From: Branchiostoma floridae
Taxonomy: Eukaryota > Chordata > Leptocardii > Amphioxiformes > Branchiostomatidae
Assembly: GCF_000003815.2 (NCBI RefSeq)
Contig: NC_049979.1
Location: forward strand, 5,694,762 to 5,758,761
Direction: 5' to 3'
Length of the DNA stretch: 64,000 nt
Shown: positions 26,901 to 37,053 of the stretch, one piece after another
How the letters are laid out: each line of letters begins with the position of its first letter
Position numbering within the stretch: the first letter of the stretch is position 1
Program-made: the position numbers and the translations under genes
Notes under the pieces: model-generated
Databases searched by the model: none
Told to the model about the DNA's origin: nothing
Seen by the model: only the letters and a program-made list of their open reading frames with translations

Positions 26901-29900
26901 GCAACAAACAAAAGTGTTACCATGGAAATCAGGTACAGAATGGAGAATACCATGTGCAGCCACAGCAACGGGTTGCTAGGCAACAAACAAAAGTGTTACT
27001 ATGGCGATCAGGTACAGGATGGAGAACACCTTCTGCAGCCACAGCAACAGGTTGCTAGGCAACAAACAAAAGTGTAACTATGGCGATCAGGTACAGGATG
27101 GAGAACACTGCACAGCAAAGGGTTGTGGGAAAGAAAGTAAAAACATAATATACTATCTACTTTTGCATGGCTGGTGCGATAGTAACTACATGTCAAAAAG
27201 CAGTTATACACTGGGTATGATTTTGGTCCAGTTGATTAAGTTTGCTTGAGCAACTGCTTTTTGGCATATCTTATTACCTGGATGTCTAACCTTCATCGAA
27301 ACACAAGTACATGTAGCACAGGAGAGAAAAACTTACTTTGACTGCAGGTTAGAAACTGTCGTCCTGCCAAACTGATCTGGACCTCCCTCTAAACAACAAC
27401 AATAATAATACGTTAGACAATAACAACAACAACAAAGTCAGGCAGCATGCCTCTGTTGCCGTCTAAACCTGGGTTGGTCAGCCATTACAAAATGTAAGAT
27501 TTCTAATGCATAGATTTATGCTGTGATATTTTTGCAGTGCCATCTTTACAATGATGAAAGAACCACCATTAAAATGCTAATTTGACCATATGGAGTCCAA
27601 GACATCCCACTTTGTCCATAGGTATCTTTCTGTTGCTTCTTTCTCTTATTACTATGCCATATACTGTTTCATTCATCTGTGAAGAATATTTTGACAAGTT
27701 TTGGTGTCAAGAATTTATGCTCATTATCATAAATTTGCAGAAAATGCGAGAACCATAATATTTTTATACTGATAGCATTAACGTGTTATTGGATGGATGG
27801 TTAAAGTATATGTGAAATATAAGGAATTCATGACTTATTTATATGTCTCTGGAAGTAAGAGACAGTTGGAGGGATAAGTGAAAGTCTCACCTTGCGTTCC
27901 TGAGAAGTTGACTGGAAGGAGCACAGCGATGGAGAAAACGGTGATGATTGTGACCAGCACAAGGACGTAACGCTGGAAGGTCATGTACTGCACGGCATCC
28001 AGTCCACATTTGTACGCTATCATGTCATCTCTGGTGAAATAAAAAGCACACTTGTACAATATCATGTCATCTCTGGCGAGATGAATTAAATAATTTACAC
28101 AAAGCAAACAAGTTACATTGTTTCATGTTCGTCACAAAGGCACGTACCATCTTTATTATGTAAACCCACAAGACAAAGGGCTGGACTGCATGCACAAATG
28201 TCAAGTAACATGAAAGAACTGACAGGGACTAAGGGAGTCTATACTGTCTTGTCTAGTCTGTTGTTAAAGCCATCTACTAATCGTTTTTTGTCAGTAGTTC
28301 AGTTTTGTTAAAAATAGATGGCTGCCTTCATACATGACTTTGTTTAAGACACCATCTTACGGAATGAAGATGTGAAGTATACTTACTTTATTTTGAATAT
28401 AGCTGGAACCCAGGAACAAAAGCCCTGTGGGAAAATAAACAAAATGAAGTCAAACAAAATATCATCAGTCACAAGAAAAGATCTACGGCACCAAGTTGAA
28501 AAGGAGATTAAGAGTGCATCTTGAAAGCTTCCCAACTTTTGCTGTGTAGATCATTTAGATATCAAAATTACATAAAATTACAAAAGTTATCATCAATATT
28601 ACCAGCTACAGAACTTATGTAGTCATAGACACCAGCTATAGAACTCACTCTGTCACGGACACCAGCTACAGAACTGTCATGGTCACCAGCTATAGAACTC
28701 ATCCTGTCATGGACACCAGCTAGAGAACTGTCATAGACACCAGCTACAGAACTCAAACTGTCATGGACACCAGCTACAGAACTGTCATAAACACCAGCTA
28801 CAGAACTAACCCTGTCATGGACGCCAGCTACAGAACTCCTGTCATGGACACCAGCTACAGAACTGTCATGGGCACCAGCTACAGAACTGTCATGGACACC
28901 AGTTACAGAACTCAACCTGTCATGGACGCCAGCTACAGAACTCAACCTGTCATGGACACCAGCTACAGAACTGTCATGGACACCAGCTACAGAACTGTCA
29001 TGGACACCAGCTACAGAACTGTCATGGACACCAGCTACAGAACTCCTGTCATGGACACCAGCTACAGAACTGTCATGGACACCAGCTACAGAACTGTCAT
29101 GGACACCAGCTACAGAACTCCTGTCATGGACACCAGCTACAAAACTGTCATGGACACCAGCTACAGAACTGTCATGGACACCAGCTACAGAACTGTCATA
29201 GACACCAGCTACAGAACTGTCATGGACACCAGCTAAAGAACTCACCCTGTCATGGACACCAGGGGCTACGGGATGGCTGCTCAAGCTTTCCCTGCTTTCC
29301 CTTCCGACGGACGTCTCTTCGTCCAGATTTTTCCCCTCGGGTGGCGGCTCGTGGTCCCCATAGAATAAACTGGTCCACCTGTGGGCATGGGAGCATGGCA
29401 TTATGGGTAACTAAATATGGCTTTTGACATCAGACCTCAGGAGCTTCTTTGTGAGAAATTGATAATAAAAAAGGTGAAGCTGTTTCAATCAAGTCGTTTT
29501 AAAATAAACAAAATCTCCCGGTAAGCAAAGCAGGGCACAACAATATGACTTTCTGCAATATTATTTTTAGTAAATGATGCAATGTACACGAAGAACAACA
29601 AAACAAAGCAAACAGCAAGTACTTAAAGGAGTCCTAAACTCCAGAAGGGAGTGTTATATTTCAATAGATTATGTAACAACAAAAACACAAACACAATTGT
29701 GGATTGTTCATTCCTTGACAAAGACTGGTGCTGTTCAGTCAAAAATTTGGGTGAGTCCAATTTTTGTGTTGGATATTACGTAACTATAAAGTTAAACTAC
29801 TTCAATAATGGCTTCTACTAACACAGATGAACTTTCATGTTAAAAACACAATCAGTCGACTTTTTGCAGATTTTCTCTTGTTCTAATACAACATGACACT

Positions 29901-31856
29901 CACTTAACTCATGCAGACCCTAGCCATGTTTTTCCTAATATATGGATAGACACTTGTGCAAGTTGTGCCTTCATCATGAATATTTTCCGCATCAATGAGA
30001 GACAATATGCACAACAAGAAGGCCGACCGTTCACAAAATATCAAACACATGAAAAGACAAGTTTTTAAGATCGCCCCTCCAACTGGTTTTGTAACCTAAC
30101 TTCTGTCAGGTCTTGACACTATTTAATTTAACCAAAGGGTATAGTGGAATAATGACTTTTGATGCACATGTGACTAGTGGGTACTTTATCATTGTAATGT
30201 AGTAATGTACTAAAAAAACTCAATATTCATCGGAAAATAACACTCTCTTCTTGAGTTTAGGACTTCTTTAAAAATAACACTGGCAACAAATGACAAACAG
30301 AAAAGGAAACTGAAATCCCTACACGTCATAATCTCCCGCCCCTTTCCCGTTGCTTGACAGTACACGGGTCCTAAACAAAGAAAATGAACAAAAAAAACGT
30401 GTACATAAACAACACATCAACTGTTAACATTCAAAAAAGGAAACCAGCATAAAACAATGATGAGGCATAATGATTGATAAATAATAAATGTAAATGTGCA
30501 TACCAAAATGGAAACATGAAACTGTGCAGAAGTACAAATATATTGGACATCACACACACACACACGCATGCACACACACACACACACAAACACGCCCATA
30601 TCCGCACATGTATGCATGCATATGCACACAAATGGTGTGCAAACACATACAAACACACACACTGCTGTAATGTTACCTTTCACAAGCAGACTCTGCTGTA
30701 ATGTTACCTCACACAAGCTGAGTCTGCTGTAATGTTACCTCTCACAAGCAGACTCTGCTGTAATGTTACCTCACACAAGCCAAATCTGCTGTAATGTTAC
30801 CTCACACAAGCTGAGTCTGCTGTAGTGTTACCTCACACAAGCTGAGTCTGCTGTAATGTTACCTCTGGTGTAATGTTACATGATACTGATGAATGTTACC
30901 TTTCATCTGCCCGTGACATGAGCGCCAGCCGACCGTAGTCCCAGGCTATCTTCCGCAGAACAGCAAACAGCAGCAGTAGCAGCTGAGAAAGAGAAGACAA
31001 AAATCAGCATGGAGATTGATTCATGCTCAATATGTGCTAGGAATTTGTTAGAGCGATGATTTTAAATACCCGGTCAAGTTATCACAGGTTGTACTGTTGT
31101 ACTCACCACCCATGCTGCCATGTTGAGCCCCAGGTTGAAGGGTATACTGAGTATTACTGTGTGTTACGGTGTTGTATTGTTTGGAACTGTGTTATACTGG
31201 GTTGTACTGTTGTACTCGTGACCAACCATGCTGCCATATTGAGCCCCAGGTTGAAGTGTATACTCAGTGTTACTGTGTGTTACGGTGTAGTACTGTGTTG
31301 TAATGTTGTACTGAGTGATACTGTGTTGTAATGTTGTACTGGGTTGTACTCACCACCCATGCTGCCATGTTGAGCCCCAGGTTGAAGGGTATACTGAGTA
31401 TTACTGTGTGTTACGGTGTGTTACTGTGTTGTATTGTTTGGAACTGTGTTGTACTGGGTTGTACTGTTGTACTCGTGACCAACCATGCTGCCATATTGAG
31501 CCCCAGGTTGAAGTGTATACTCAGTGTTACTGTGTGTTACGGTGTAGTACTGTGTTGTAATGTTGTACTGAGTGATACTGTGTTGTAATGTTGTACTGGG
31601 TTGTACTCACCACTCATGCTGCCATGTTGAGCCCCAGGTTGAAGGGGATGCCTCCGTAGTAGAGCTGCTCCTGTACCAGGACGGTTGGCATGCCGCGCCC
31701 GGTGACGTTGCGGATGTAGACGTCACATTTGGCGGCGGCGGGAGAGAGGCTGGAGTTGGGGAAGATGGTGTAGGGGGTGATGGAGGCGTCGGCCTGCAGG
31801 TTCAGCCCTCCCCCCAGACTCACCGGGGTCACGAACTCCGGCTGGTTCTCACCCAT
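8927..31856 (-). CDS. TMEM63: TMEM63/OSCA (CSC1-like) mechanosensitive cation channel
   Basis: Twenty coding exons join in phase to exactly 790 codons: 31611-31856, 30900-30982, 29246-29378, 28387-28424, 27891-28030, 27337-27388, 26709-26817, 26230-26303, 25380-25460, 24934-25054, 15630-15763, 15389-15508, 14925-15078, 14477-14583, 13858-13944, 13601-13657, 13191-13459, 12449-12616, 9293-9408 and 8927-9007. TMEM63 proteins are osmo- and stretch-activated cation channels in plasma or endosomal membranes. Diagnostic stretches include [38 protein letters not shown], the RRM-like loop start [11 protein letters not shown] (about residue 268), [26 protein letters not shown] and [20 protein letters not shown]. 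The C terminus is acidic and Ser-rich ([15 protein letters not shown]). A 5' non-coding exon boundary lies at 31881. One anomaly: codon 81 in exon 1 is TGA, whereas neighbouring repeat copies read TGG. Confidence 0.96.
9060..9292 (-). repeat. Donor-type short-period array after TMEM63 exon 19
   Basis: Short units of 10-17 bp with core ggtacttac abut the exon that begins at 9293. On the minus strand they read GTAAGTACCA, the start of the real intron (CAC|GTAAGT). Many units keep a GTAAGT donor-like string. Confidence 0.65.
9412..10430 (-). repeat. 36-bp minisatellite, about 28 copies
   Basis: Unit core is acacctgtgtagctcaggtg followed by agttagcacctgggc. The array lies immediately upstream, in transcript order, of TMEM63 exon 19 (acceptor at 9409-9410). 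On the minus strand the unit contains TACACAG|GTG, resembling the real CCCACAG|GTA acceptor. Each unit has CACCTG and CAGGTG, so the array is also dense in E-box hexamers. Confidence 0.9.
11635..11672 (-). pseudogene. Isolated copy of the 3' end of TMEM63 exon 18
   Basis: The segment agtctgatgatggagaa followed by gagcaggctgcactgc closely matches the 3' end of exon 18 at 12449-12490, including a donor-like boundary (GTTAGT here, GTAAAT at the real exon). It lacks the rest of the exon and any acceptor. It looks like a stray unit of an old junction duplication, later separated by the transposon at 11692-12124. Confidence 0.6.
11692..12124. mobile_element. hAT-like MITE with perfect 8-bp target duplication
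   Basis: A 433-bp element has ends tagtggtgcatacctaaa and, inverted, tttaggtacgcaccacta. It is flanked on both sides by gtggcaag (11684-11691 and 12125-12132), an exact 8-bp duplication typical of the hAT superfamily. Internal ggtccggac palindromes recur. There is no coding capacity. It lies in TMEM63 intron 18. Confidence 0.85.
12170..12295. repeat. G/T-rich minisatellite in TMEM63 intron 18
   Basis: Units of about 18 bp based on gtttggggtgtgtactg are repeated six to seven times. No splice-junction sequence is evident in the unit. Confidence 0.75.
12690..13190 (-). repeat. Donor-type junction minisatellite after TMEM63 exon 17
   Basis: Thirteen copies of a unit of about 37 bp (core accgaagggtacgatgag plus cggacaggtgtgag) lead up to the exon beginning at 13191. 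On the minus strand each copy reads the exon end CCCTTCG followed by GTAAGG, the real donor. Copies farthest from the exon and those with aacgaag or atcaaag have mutated donors. Confidence 0.92.
14584..14640 (-). repeat. Acceptor duplication upstream of TMEM63 exon 14
   Basis: The segment gtaatatcagtgggctctgcatggggg repeats the acceptor and first exon bases found at 14570-14595. One extra copy is present, so this is an early-stage or reduced junction repeat. Confidence 0.7.
14830..14924 (-). repeat. Donor-region duplication after TMEM63 exon 13
   Basis: The string ggtactggttcyagtacttacat occurs twice, at about 14838 and 14905; the second abuts the exon beginning at 14925. On the minus strand it carries GTAAGT, the real donor. 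Confidence 0.65.
15079..15325 (-). repeat. Acceptor-type junction minisatellite upstream of TMEM63 exon 13
   Basis: About seven units of 33 bp share ctctggggtagacaacaaca. On the minus strand each gives GTTGTCTMCCCAG|RGARAA, the real acceptor and first exon bases. Together with the donor duplication at 14830-14924, exon 13 has arrays on both sides. Confidence 0.85.
16486..17328. mobile_element. TIR element related to the pogo-like family
   Basis: The left end gagtggaagccgcttaatt and the inverted right end caattaactggcttccactg form matching termini resembling those of the element at 5507-6744. The left flank is TA; the right flank has drifted. It is about 843 bp with no transposase frame. Outside it, gccaggtgacaccc (about 17374) and caccctggcgact (about 16300) form a looser inverted pair that could mark an older host element. 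Confidence 0.65.
19040..19182. mobile_element. Foldback MITE, TA target site (copy 1)
   Basis: A 143-bp palindromic element begins ctgtaaatgcatttaag and ends gcatttatag, flanked by TA on both sides. Its interior repeats ttcgcggt and its complement accgcgaa. The whole element can fold into a long hairpin. Confidence 0.8.
20298..20438. mobile_element. Foldback MITE with 30-bp inverted repeats
   Basis: The left arm attctccaagtagaggttt plus ggtcgcggaga pairs with the right arm tctccgcgaccc plus aacctctgcttgaagaat. It is about 140 bp and directly abuts the next foldback element, suggesting insertion at a shared TA. Confidence 0.7.
20439..20630. mobile_element. Foldback MITE, TA target site (copy 2)
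   Basis: A second member of the family at 19040-19182: ctgtaatgcatttaagttcg at the left, gcatttacag at the right, TA flanks at 20437-20438 and 20631-20632, and internal ttcgcggt/accgcgaa strings. It is 192 bp, longer than copy 1. Confidence 0.8.
22626..22958. mobile_element. MITE-like inverted-repeat element
   Basis: The left end ttaagcctggggcacaacc then cgtacgtgcaat pairs with the right end, which inverted reads ttaagcatggggcgtacgtg. Roughly 330 bp with several cgtac strings inside. No coding capacity. Confidence 0.55.
25055..25195 (-). repeat. Acceptor-type junction repeat upstream of TMEM63 exon 10
   Basis: Three to four units share ctggcaaacaacaaacaac and cacaacagtttcacagc. On the minus strand each carries GTTGTTTGCCAG, the real acceptor of the exon ending at 25054. 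Confidence 0.8.
25815..26200 (+). mobile_element. tRNA-derived SINE (copy 1)
   Basis: The head has a B-box-like gccgagttcaaacc. The body has gggaaactcacttaacacga, ataggacgttaaatggaggt and gtgtttggggagagc, shared with the sequence at 45595-45850. It lies in a TMEM63 intron in the opposite orientation to the gene. Confidence 0.75.
26818..27120 (-). repeat. Acceptor-type junction minisatellite upstream of TMEM63 exon 7
   Basis: Four units of about 80 bp copy the acceptor (minus strand TTGCCTAG|CAACC) with the first 50 or so exon bases, which encode [15 protein letters not shown]. Copies differ by a few substitutions (for example catgtgcagcc, ttctgcagcc). Confidence 0.92.
28031..28085 (-). repeat. 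Two-copy acceptor duplication at TMEM63 exon 5
   Basis: The string tatcatgtcatctctgg occurs at 28018 and again at about 28062. On the minus strand it gives CCAGAGATGACATGATA, acceptor plus DDMI codons. The reading frame stays open through both copies. Confidence 0.75.
28590..29245 (-). repeat. Donor-type 24-34 bp minisatellite after TMEM63 exon 3
   Basis: About 25 units with core tcatggacaccagctacaga. On the minus strand they repeat the exon end GGTGTCCATGACAG, with or without the following GGTGAGTTC donor. Most units are 24 bp, a multiple of three, so the minus frame stays open through the array and would encode (GVHDSSVA)n if the intron were retained. Confidence 0.93.
30540..30660. repeat. 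CA-rich microsatellite
   Basis: Interrupted (CA)n with acacgcatgcac and catgtatgcatgcatat interruptions. It lies in TMEM63 intron 2. Confidence 0.9.
30661..30899 (-). repeat. Donor-type junction minisatellite after TMEM63 exon 2
   Basis: About seven units near 31 bp share ctgctgtaatgttacctcac. On the minus strand each reads GAG|GTAACATTAC, matching the real donor AAAG|GTAACATTC at the exon starting at 30900. Confidence 0.85.
31080..31610 (-). repeat. Higher-order donor-type array after TMEM63 exon 1
   Basis: Two copies of a composite unit of about 250 bp each contain two copies of the exon 3' end (ccatgttgagccccaggttg). Donor-proximal copies carry GTGAGT or GTCACG. The array copies read GCATGG, whereas the exon itself reads GCATGA, giving an in-frame stop only in the exon copy. 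Confidence 0.88.
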
Positions 31857-31881
31857 GGCTGCTCAACACTAACTAACGGAC

Positions 31882-32490
31882 CTGCAACATATACGGGAAC
31901 ATTCAATACAATATGGTCACTTTTAACTAGTTAACAGAACTGCAAAACACAAGGAAAATTCCTGTACTTACAATATGGTCACTTTTTAACTAGTTAACAG
32001 AACTGGAAAACACAAGGAAAATTCCTGTACTTGCAATATGGTCACTTTTAACTGACAGTCCTGCAAAACACAATGAAAATTCCTGTACTTGCAATATGGT
32101 CACTTTTAACTTACAGAACTGCAAAACACAAGGAAAACTCCTGTACTTGCAATATGGTCACTTTTAACTAACAGAGCCATCAGCAAACAAGCCCCTTGAA
32201 TTGAACTCTGGACTTTACCTTAATATTAATGATAATTTCCAAGTTGCATCATTAAGTTTATGTATTTTGTTTTCATTTTGCACACCTTTTTGTATTCTAG
32301 TCTACATTGTCATTGTCCCCGCGTAGTGTCATAGTCTGCATAGACTGACTGACAGTAGTAACTATCAGAGCTGCAAAACACAAGCGACAAGGAAAATTCC
32401 TGTACTTGCAATAAGGTCACTTTTAGCTAACAGACCTGCAAGACACAAAGAAAATTCCTGTACTGAAAATATGGCCACTTTTAACTAATC
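31882..32490 (-). repeat. Acceptor-type repeats upstream of the TMEM63 start-codon exon
   Basis: Units of about 72 bp share aatatggtcacttttaac and gcaaaacacaaggaaaattc. On the minus strand each contains TTTTGCAG|TTCTGTTA or similar, close to the real 5'-UTR acceptor TTGCAG|GTCCGTTA. Five to six copies are spread with some intervening sequence. Confidence 0.75.
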
Positions 32491-32954
32491 TTAATTTACT
32501 AATCAACCTAGAAAAATACATAGGAAAATTTCTATTACTTACAACTGGGCATTTTTATGGTACAATTAAGTGTTCATTTCTAACAATAAATAAGTTGTTT
32601 AATCTATGCTATCACAATATGCCAACTAACTAGTAGTAGCAACACTCATCAAAATATAAATTTCATATGTGACATTGTCAATAGAAACATGTTGTTCAAG
32701 ACCTGTAGACACCAGTTTTGCTTGATGTTTCAGTACAATATTACAGCATTACTACATTATAAGATACATACATGTATTAAAGCTAACAACCCATTAAAAT
32801 TCCATGCCATGCCCGGCCCTCATGACAGTGGGTAATCTTGGCTCATTAAATACACAGTAATCGCCTGAGAAATGATTGTCTGGGCTCAGCAGGAATGAAA
32901 ATACTGGAACAATCACAGAGCCTCCATGCTTACGCAATCATGGGTCCTCTGGGC

Positions 32955-33325
32955 TGATGCATCTGGCTACATGTACCAGTCTTAACTCATCTGGCTACAT
33001 GTACCAGTCTTAACACATCTGGCTACATGTACCAGTCTTAACACATCTGGCTACATGTACCAGTCTTAAGTCATCTGGCTACATGTACCAGTCTTAAGTC
33101 ATCTGGCTACATGTACCAGTCTTAAGTCATCTGGCTACATGTACCAGTCTTAACTCACCTGGCTACATGCACCAGTCTTGACTCATCTGGCTACATGTAC
33201 CAGTCTTAACTCATCTGGCTACATGTACCAGTCTTGACTCATCTGGCTACATGTACCAGTCTTAACTCATCTGGTTACATGTACCAGTCTTGACTCATCT
33301 GGCTACATCTACCAGTCTGACACAT
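32955..33325. repeat. 27-bp minisatellite
   Basis: About 13 copies of tcatctggctacatgtaccag plus tcttaa. It lies in the interval upstream of the TMEM63 coding exon. No splice-site anchor is known for it. The rest of 32491-36540 holds no exon I can support, an assembly gap of 100 N (34160-34259), and AT-rich intron-like sequence. Confidence 0.9.
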
Positions 33326-35169
33326 TTTTCCTGCTACCAGTCTTGACTTGACGAGTACAGTACCAGAATAGATAGTTTAGCAGCTTTGCCAATCTCTGCC
33401 ACAGTCACTAACAATGTGAAACACAGCTTCCAAACAGCTTCACTTGTCACAAGGGCAAAGCAGCCACGTATGGTTATATTTGCTTCACTCACTATCCGGT
33501 TAAGCATCCATTGTTCCCTGTCTTGCAGAGGTTGGACATATTGCCAAGTCGTGAGTGAGTGCGAGTGTTGTTTGTTCCAGTTCCAGAGTGCTAAGTCCAT
33601 GACTCAACTGTCTCGTGGTGCAATGAGGTCATTGACCTCAGGCTTCCTCATTTGCCATTTGTTCAGAAGTGTAAAGGCCAACAATTTGACTGAGTCTCTT
33701 AATAATTAGATTTTTCTACTAGTAGACATTTCTCCCTAGGTGGATTATTATTGTTTTTTATTTTGAGGCGAGGGCGGCCTCTTTGCAATGGAGGTGGACT
33801 TTGGCTCACGGACTTATATGAGTGAAATCCAGGCCTAAAGCCACTGAAACTATGAGTATGAGGAAAGAAAAGACACCCTTGCCATGAAGCTGTTTACCAG
33901 TCATTGAAAAGACGAAGACTAAAAATACTCAGCACATAGAGACAACAAGATTACCATTAAATGAGACCTCACTGGGGTCAACATAACATGCCCTTGCCAT
34001 GAAGTTGTTTACCAGACTAAAAATACAAATTGAGAACAAGCTGGCCCTGAGACAGACCTTTAATACTGGGGTCAACATATCTTGTGAGAGACAAATCCAG
34101 ACACAAACTTCCACTCACTGATTACTAAACTTTATGACTGACGCCTGCAGGCAGGGTGTNNNNNNNNNNNNNNNNNNNNNNNNNNNNNNNNNNNNNNNNN
34201 NNNNNNNNNNNNNNNNNNNNNNNNNNNNNNNNNNNNNNNNNNNNNNNNNNNNNNNNNNNCATTAACAAGTCAGCACAGCACAACATGTAACATATCTCAA
34301 TACCATATTACCAGATCTCAACACTGACATTAGTAACAAGCCAGCACGGAAGTAAATATAACATAACATATCTCAAGATCTCAGCACAAAATACACATAC
34401 AGGTCAGCGAGGGAAAATATATCTAAACATTAACAAATTGCAAGCATAACAAATAACATCTCTGTACCCCCATAATCAGCAGAAGTTAGTATACCTTATG
34501 ACAAGCCCCTTCCCAACATGATGTACTCTATCTGATGTACTATAAAAGTAAGATGTGCTGTCCTGTTATTCCAGCAATTTATTTATTTACAATGGACACT
34601 ATGTGAAATGTCTCATTTACATGGCATCCTTTGTTAGTTTGTACATACAGCATACATACCAGAGCATAAAGCCTTAACTTAAGCTTGCTGAGAACCAAGG
34701 CTGTAGTAGTATTAGATGTAAACACCATTCTATTAGTAGAACTATGTACATTAATTACTATTTCCAGACCTAAACTGCAGAGGCATGACACTGCTTGCGA
34801 CGTCTCCTGTCCTCAGGGTTAATTCTCAGCTCTTAAGCATTGTCCATGACAGAAGCTCAGGAAAGCATATATTATATTATAAATTGTAGATGATAAAAAT
34901 TTCCCTGGTTAGTGGAACTTTATCAAACCCAACACGCAAACATGTTTGCCGTGTGTAGCTAGCCGTGTGGCTTCTTCACTGACTTCAGTGCTTTGGGCTC
35001 AAGAGAGCACAGTGTGTTCGTCACAAAAATTTGCCTGGTATACATAGTATTACTTTTAGTAACTGTTCCCACCTGGCCTTGATCATATTGATCCATTCTG
35101 TAAGCGCTCCGGTAATCAAATCAATATCAACTAATCAATGACGTTTCAGCAGGAACTCCTCTGGGCCAG

Positions 35170-35340
35170 ATGTCACCACAATTCTGTCTTAAGAGTCTCC
35201 TTCCTCATCTTAAGGGTCTCCTTCCTCATCTTAAGGGTCTCCTTCCTCATCTTCCCCATCTTAAGGGTCTCCTCTATCATCTTAGGGGTCTCTGTCCTTA
35301 TCTTTAATAAGGGTCTCCTTTCTCATCCTAATGCGCTCCT
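35170..35340. repeat. 22-bp minisatellite
   Basis: Six to seven copies of a unit with core ttaagggtctccttcctcatc. It is followed at 35440-35550 by a looser repeat of aaatacatatcgcctgctgat. Confidence 0.8.
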
Positions 35341-36540
35341 TTCCACCCACGTAAGATTACGGACCCGCAATTAGAGTTATTGAAATTTTTACATTACCGA
35401 ATACAAGTTTCAGGTTATTCAAACTTATTCATTTCACCAGGAAATACTTATCGCCTGCTGTTATATGAAATACATATCACATGCTGATATAGGAAATACA
35501 TATCACCTGCAGATATTTCACCAGGAAATACATATCGCCTGCTGATATTTTTTGCAAAGATTCCTCAGATGGGGAACCCCAATATAGAATAATAGTAATC
35601 ATATGATCATTACGAAAAATGGTTATACATGTATAAGATAAATATTGTCATAGATTAATAAACTAGTAACATTTGTATCAGAATTCATGATCCAAAATGC
35701 TCATGGCCTTCTTTTGTGATGTAAAAATATGGATATGACGACTGGTACCATTAACATATCCCATTGGTACTCATAAACATTCTAGCCCATATGTCAATGT
35801 TGTATTGTTATTCCTTGGAGGTTTTATCAATTTGATTTCATAAAACCCTCTTTGTTATTGTAAGTTCTTTCATAATTAATACAATTTTATACCTTAGTCC
35901 TTGTCATGATAATGAGGAGTAACATTTCCCAATCAACGCAATAAAGGCCAAACAGTGAAACCAGCCACCACTCCATTAATTTTTGAAGACCTTATTTCAT
36001 TCAGCCATGGGTGATAGAGTCACCACAAGATGATTTCCTGTGCCTGGTGTGAGCGGTGGTCCCGTGCTGATAACGTTTCTGGGTGAGGAGTTGCTAATTG
36101 GATCGGAAAGCCCCATCTTTATTTATTCCTCCCCCGTGTCTGCAGCATCAGTACCGCACCTGCACGTCACTTCATCACTTTTTCATCACTTTATCCTGAT
36201 TGACGCGGTTTGTGTCATTTAAAGGCCGATCGTTGATGAGAACACAAACCGCCCCGTACGGCCCCCCATACTGAAGGCGGTTTGCCCTGCCGATGGCCCT
36301 GCTGAAGGGTTTATTTGTGATATTTAGTGCGGCGGGAGACCAGAGTTTCACCATGAAAATGTCGGCAGGATTCCGCCACTCCCACCTGATCAACCGGTAC
36401 CTGCACAACGAACAGCCGGTAGGACAACCTTGCGGCGAACAAAGTACAACAACTCCCTAACGGAGCCCTCAAACTAACCCAAACTCGCACACACAGCAGA
36501 TAAATGCGTTATGAACTAACCACACCAATATTGTGCTTAC

Positions 36541-36692
36541 CTGATGCTGTTTAGGACGGCAATCTTGGGGTAAAATCAAGTCATTTTGGCACCTCCGATA
36601 TCGGTGATGTCATGTCAGAACTCACCTGCTGGTGCGCATGCGCACTACTGCCAGCCTCGGTCTGGTGCACGGCTGCACTTCCGGGATTGGGA
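36541..36692. promoter_or_regulatory. Candidate bidirectional promoter of TMEM63 and MRPL14
   Basis: An exact palindromic NRF-1 consensus, tgcgcatgcgca, lies at 36633-36644. An ETS/GABP core, acttccgg, lies at 36677-36684. Both are classic elements of nuclear genes for mitochondrial proteins, which fits MRPL14. On the minus strand two strong donors, CAG|GTAAGC (exon edge 36541) and CAG|GTGAGT (exon edge 36626), could end non-coding first exons of TMEM63. On the plus strand GAAG|GTCAGG at 36692 could end the first exon of MRPL14. TSS positions are inferred. Confidence 0.65.
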
Positions 36693-37053
36693 AGGTCAGG
36701 TCACAAGTGGGGAGGGTGAAGGGGTCAAGACGGACCTCAAGACGTGTTTCTTCAAGGTGGGGTGGTTAGAGACGTAAGCTGTGGGGTAGGTGTGTTACGT
36801 GCTTTGTCGTGTTTCCACTGGTGCACTTACAAAGTTCTGTGCTCGGCAAAGCCCGGTCCCACGGCTTCTGCTATGTGCACACGTGTGTTGCTTGTGCATG
36901 CATGGCAGTCAGTGGCTGCCTAAACACCAACATCAAGCTCTAGATCGTTATAGGCTCGTCTCGTGCCTATAACCTTATCGGTGTCATCCCAGTTTATAGT
37001 TCGTGTAGGCTGCAGAAGCACTCACAATATTACAAAATTTATGTAACATTATC

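Noticed and set aside
28763-29236. Plus-strand frame of 157 residues with (DTSYRTVM) repeats
   Set aside because: A shadow of the 24-bp minisatellite; the array belongs to the minus-strand TMEM63 intron.
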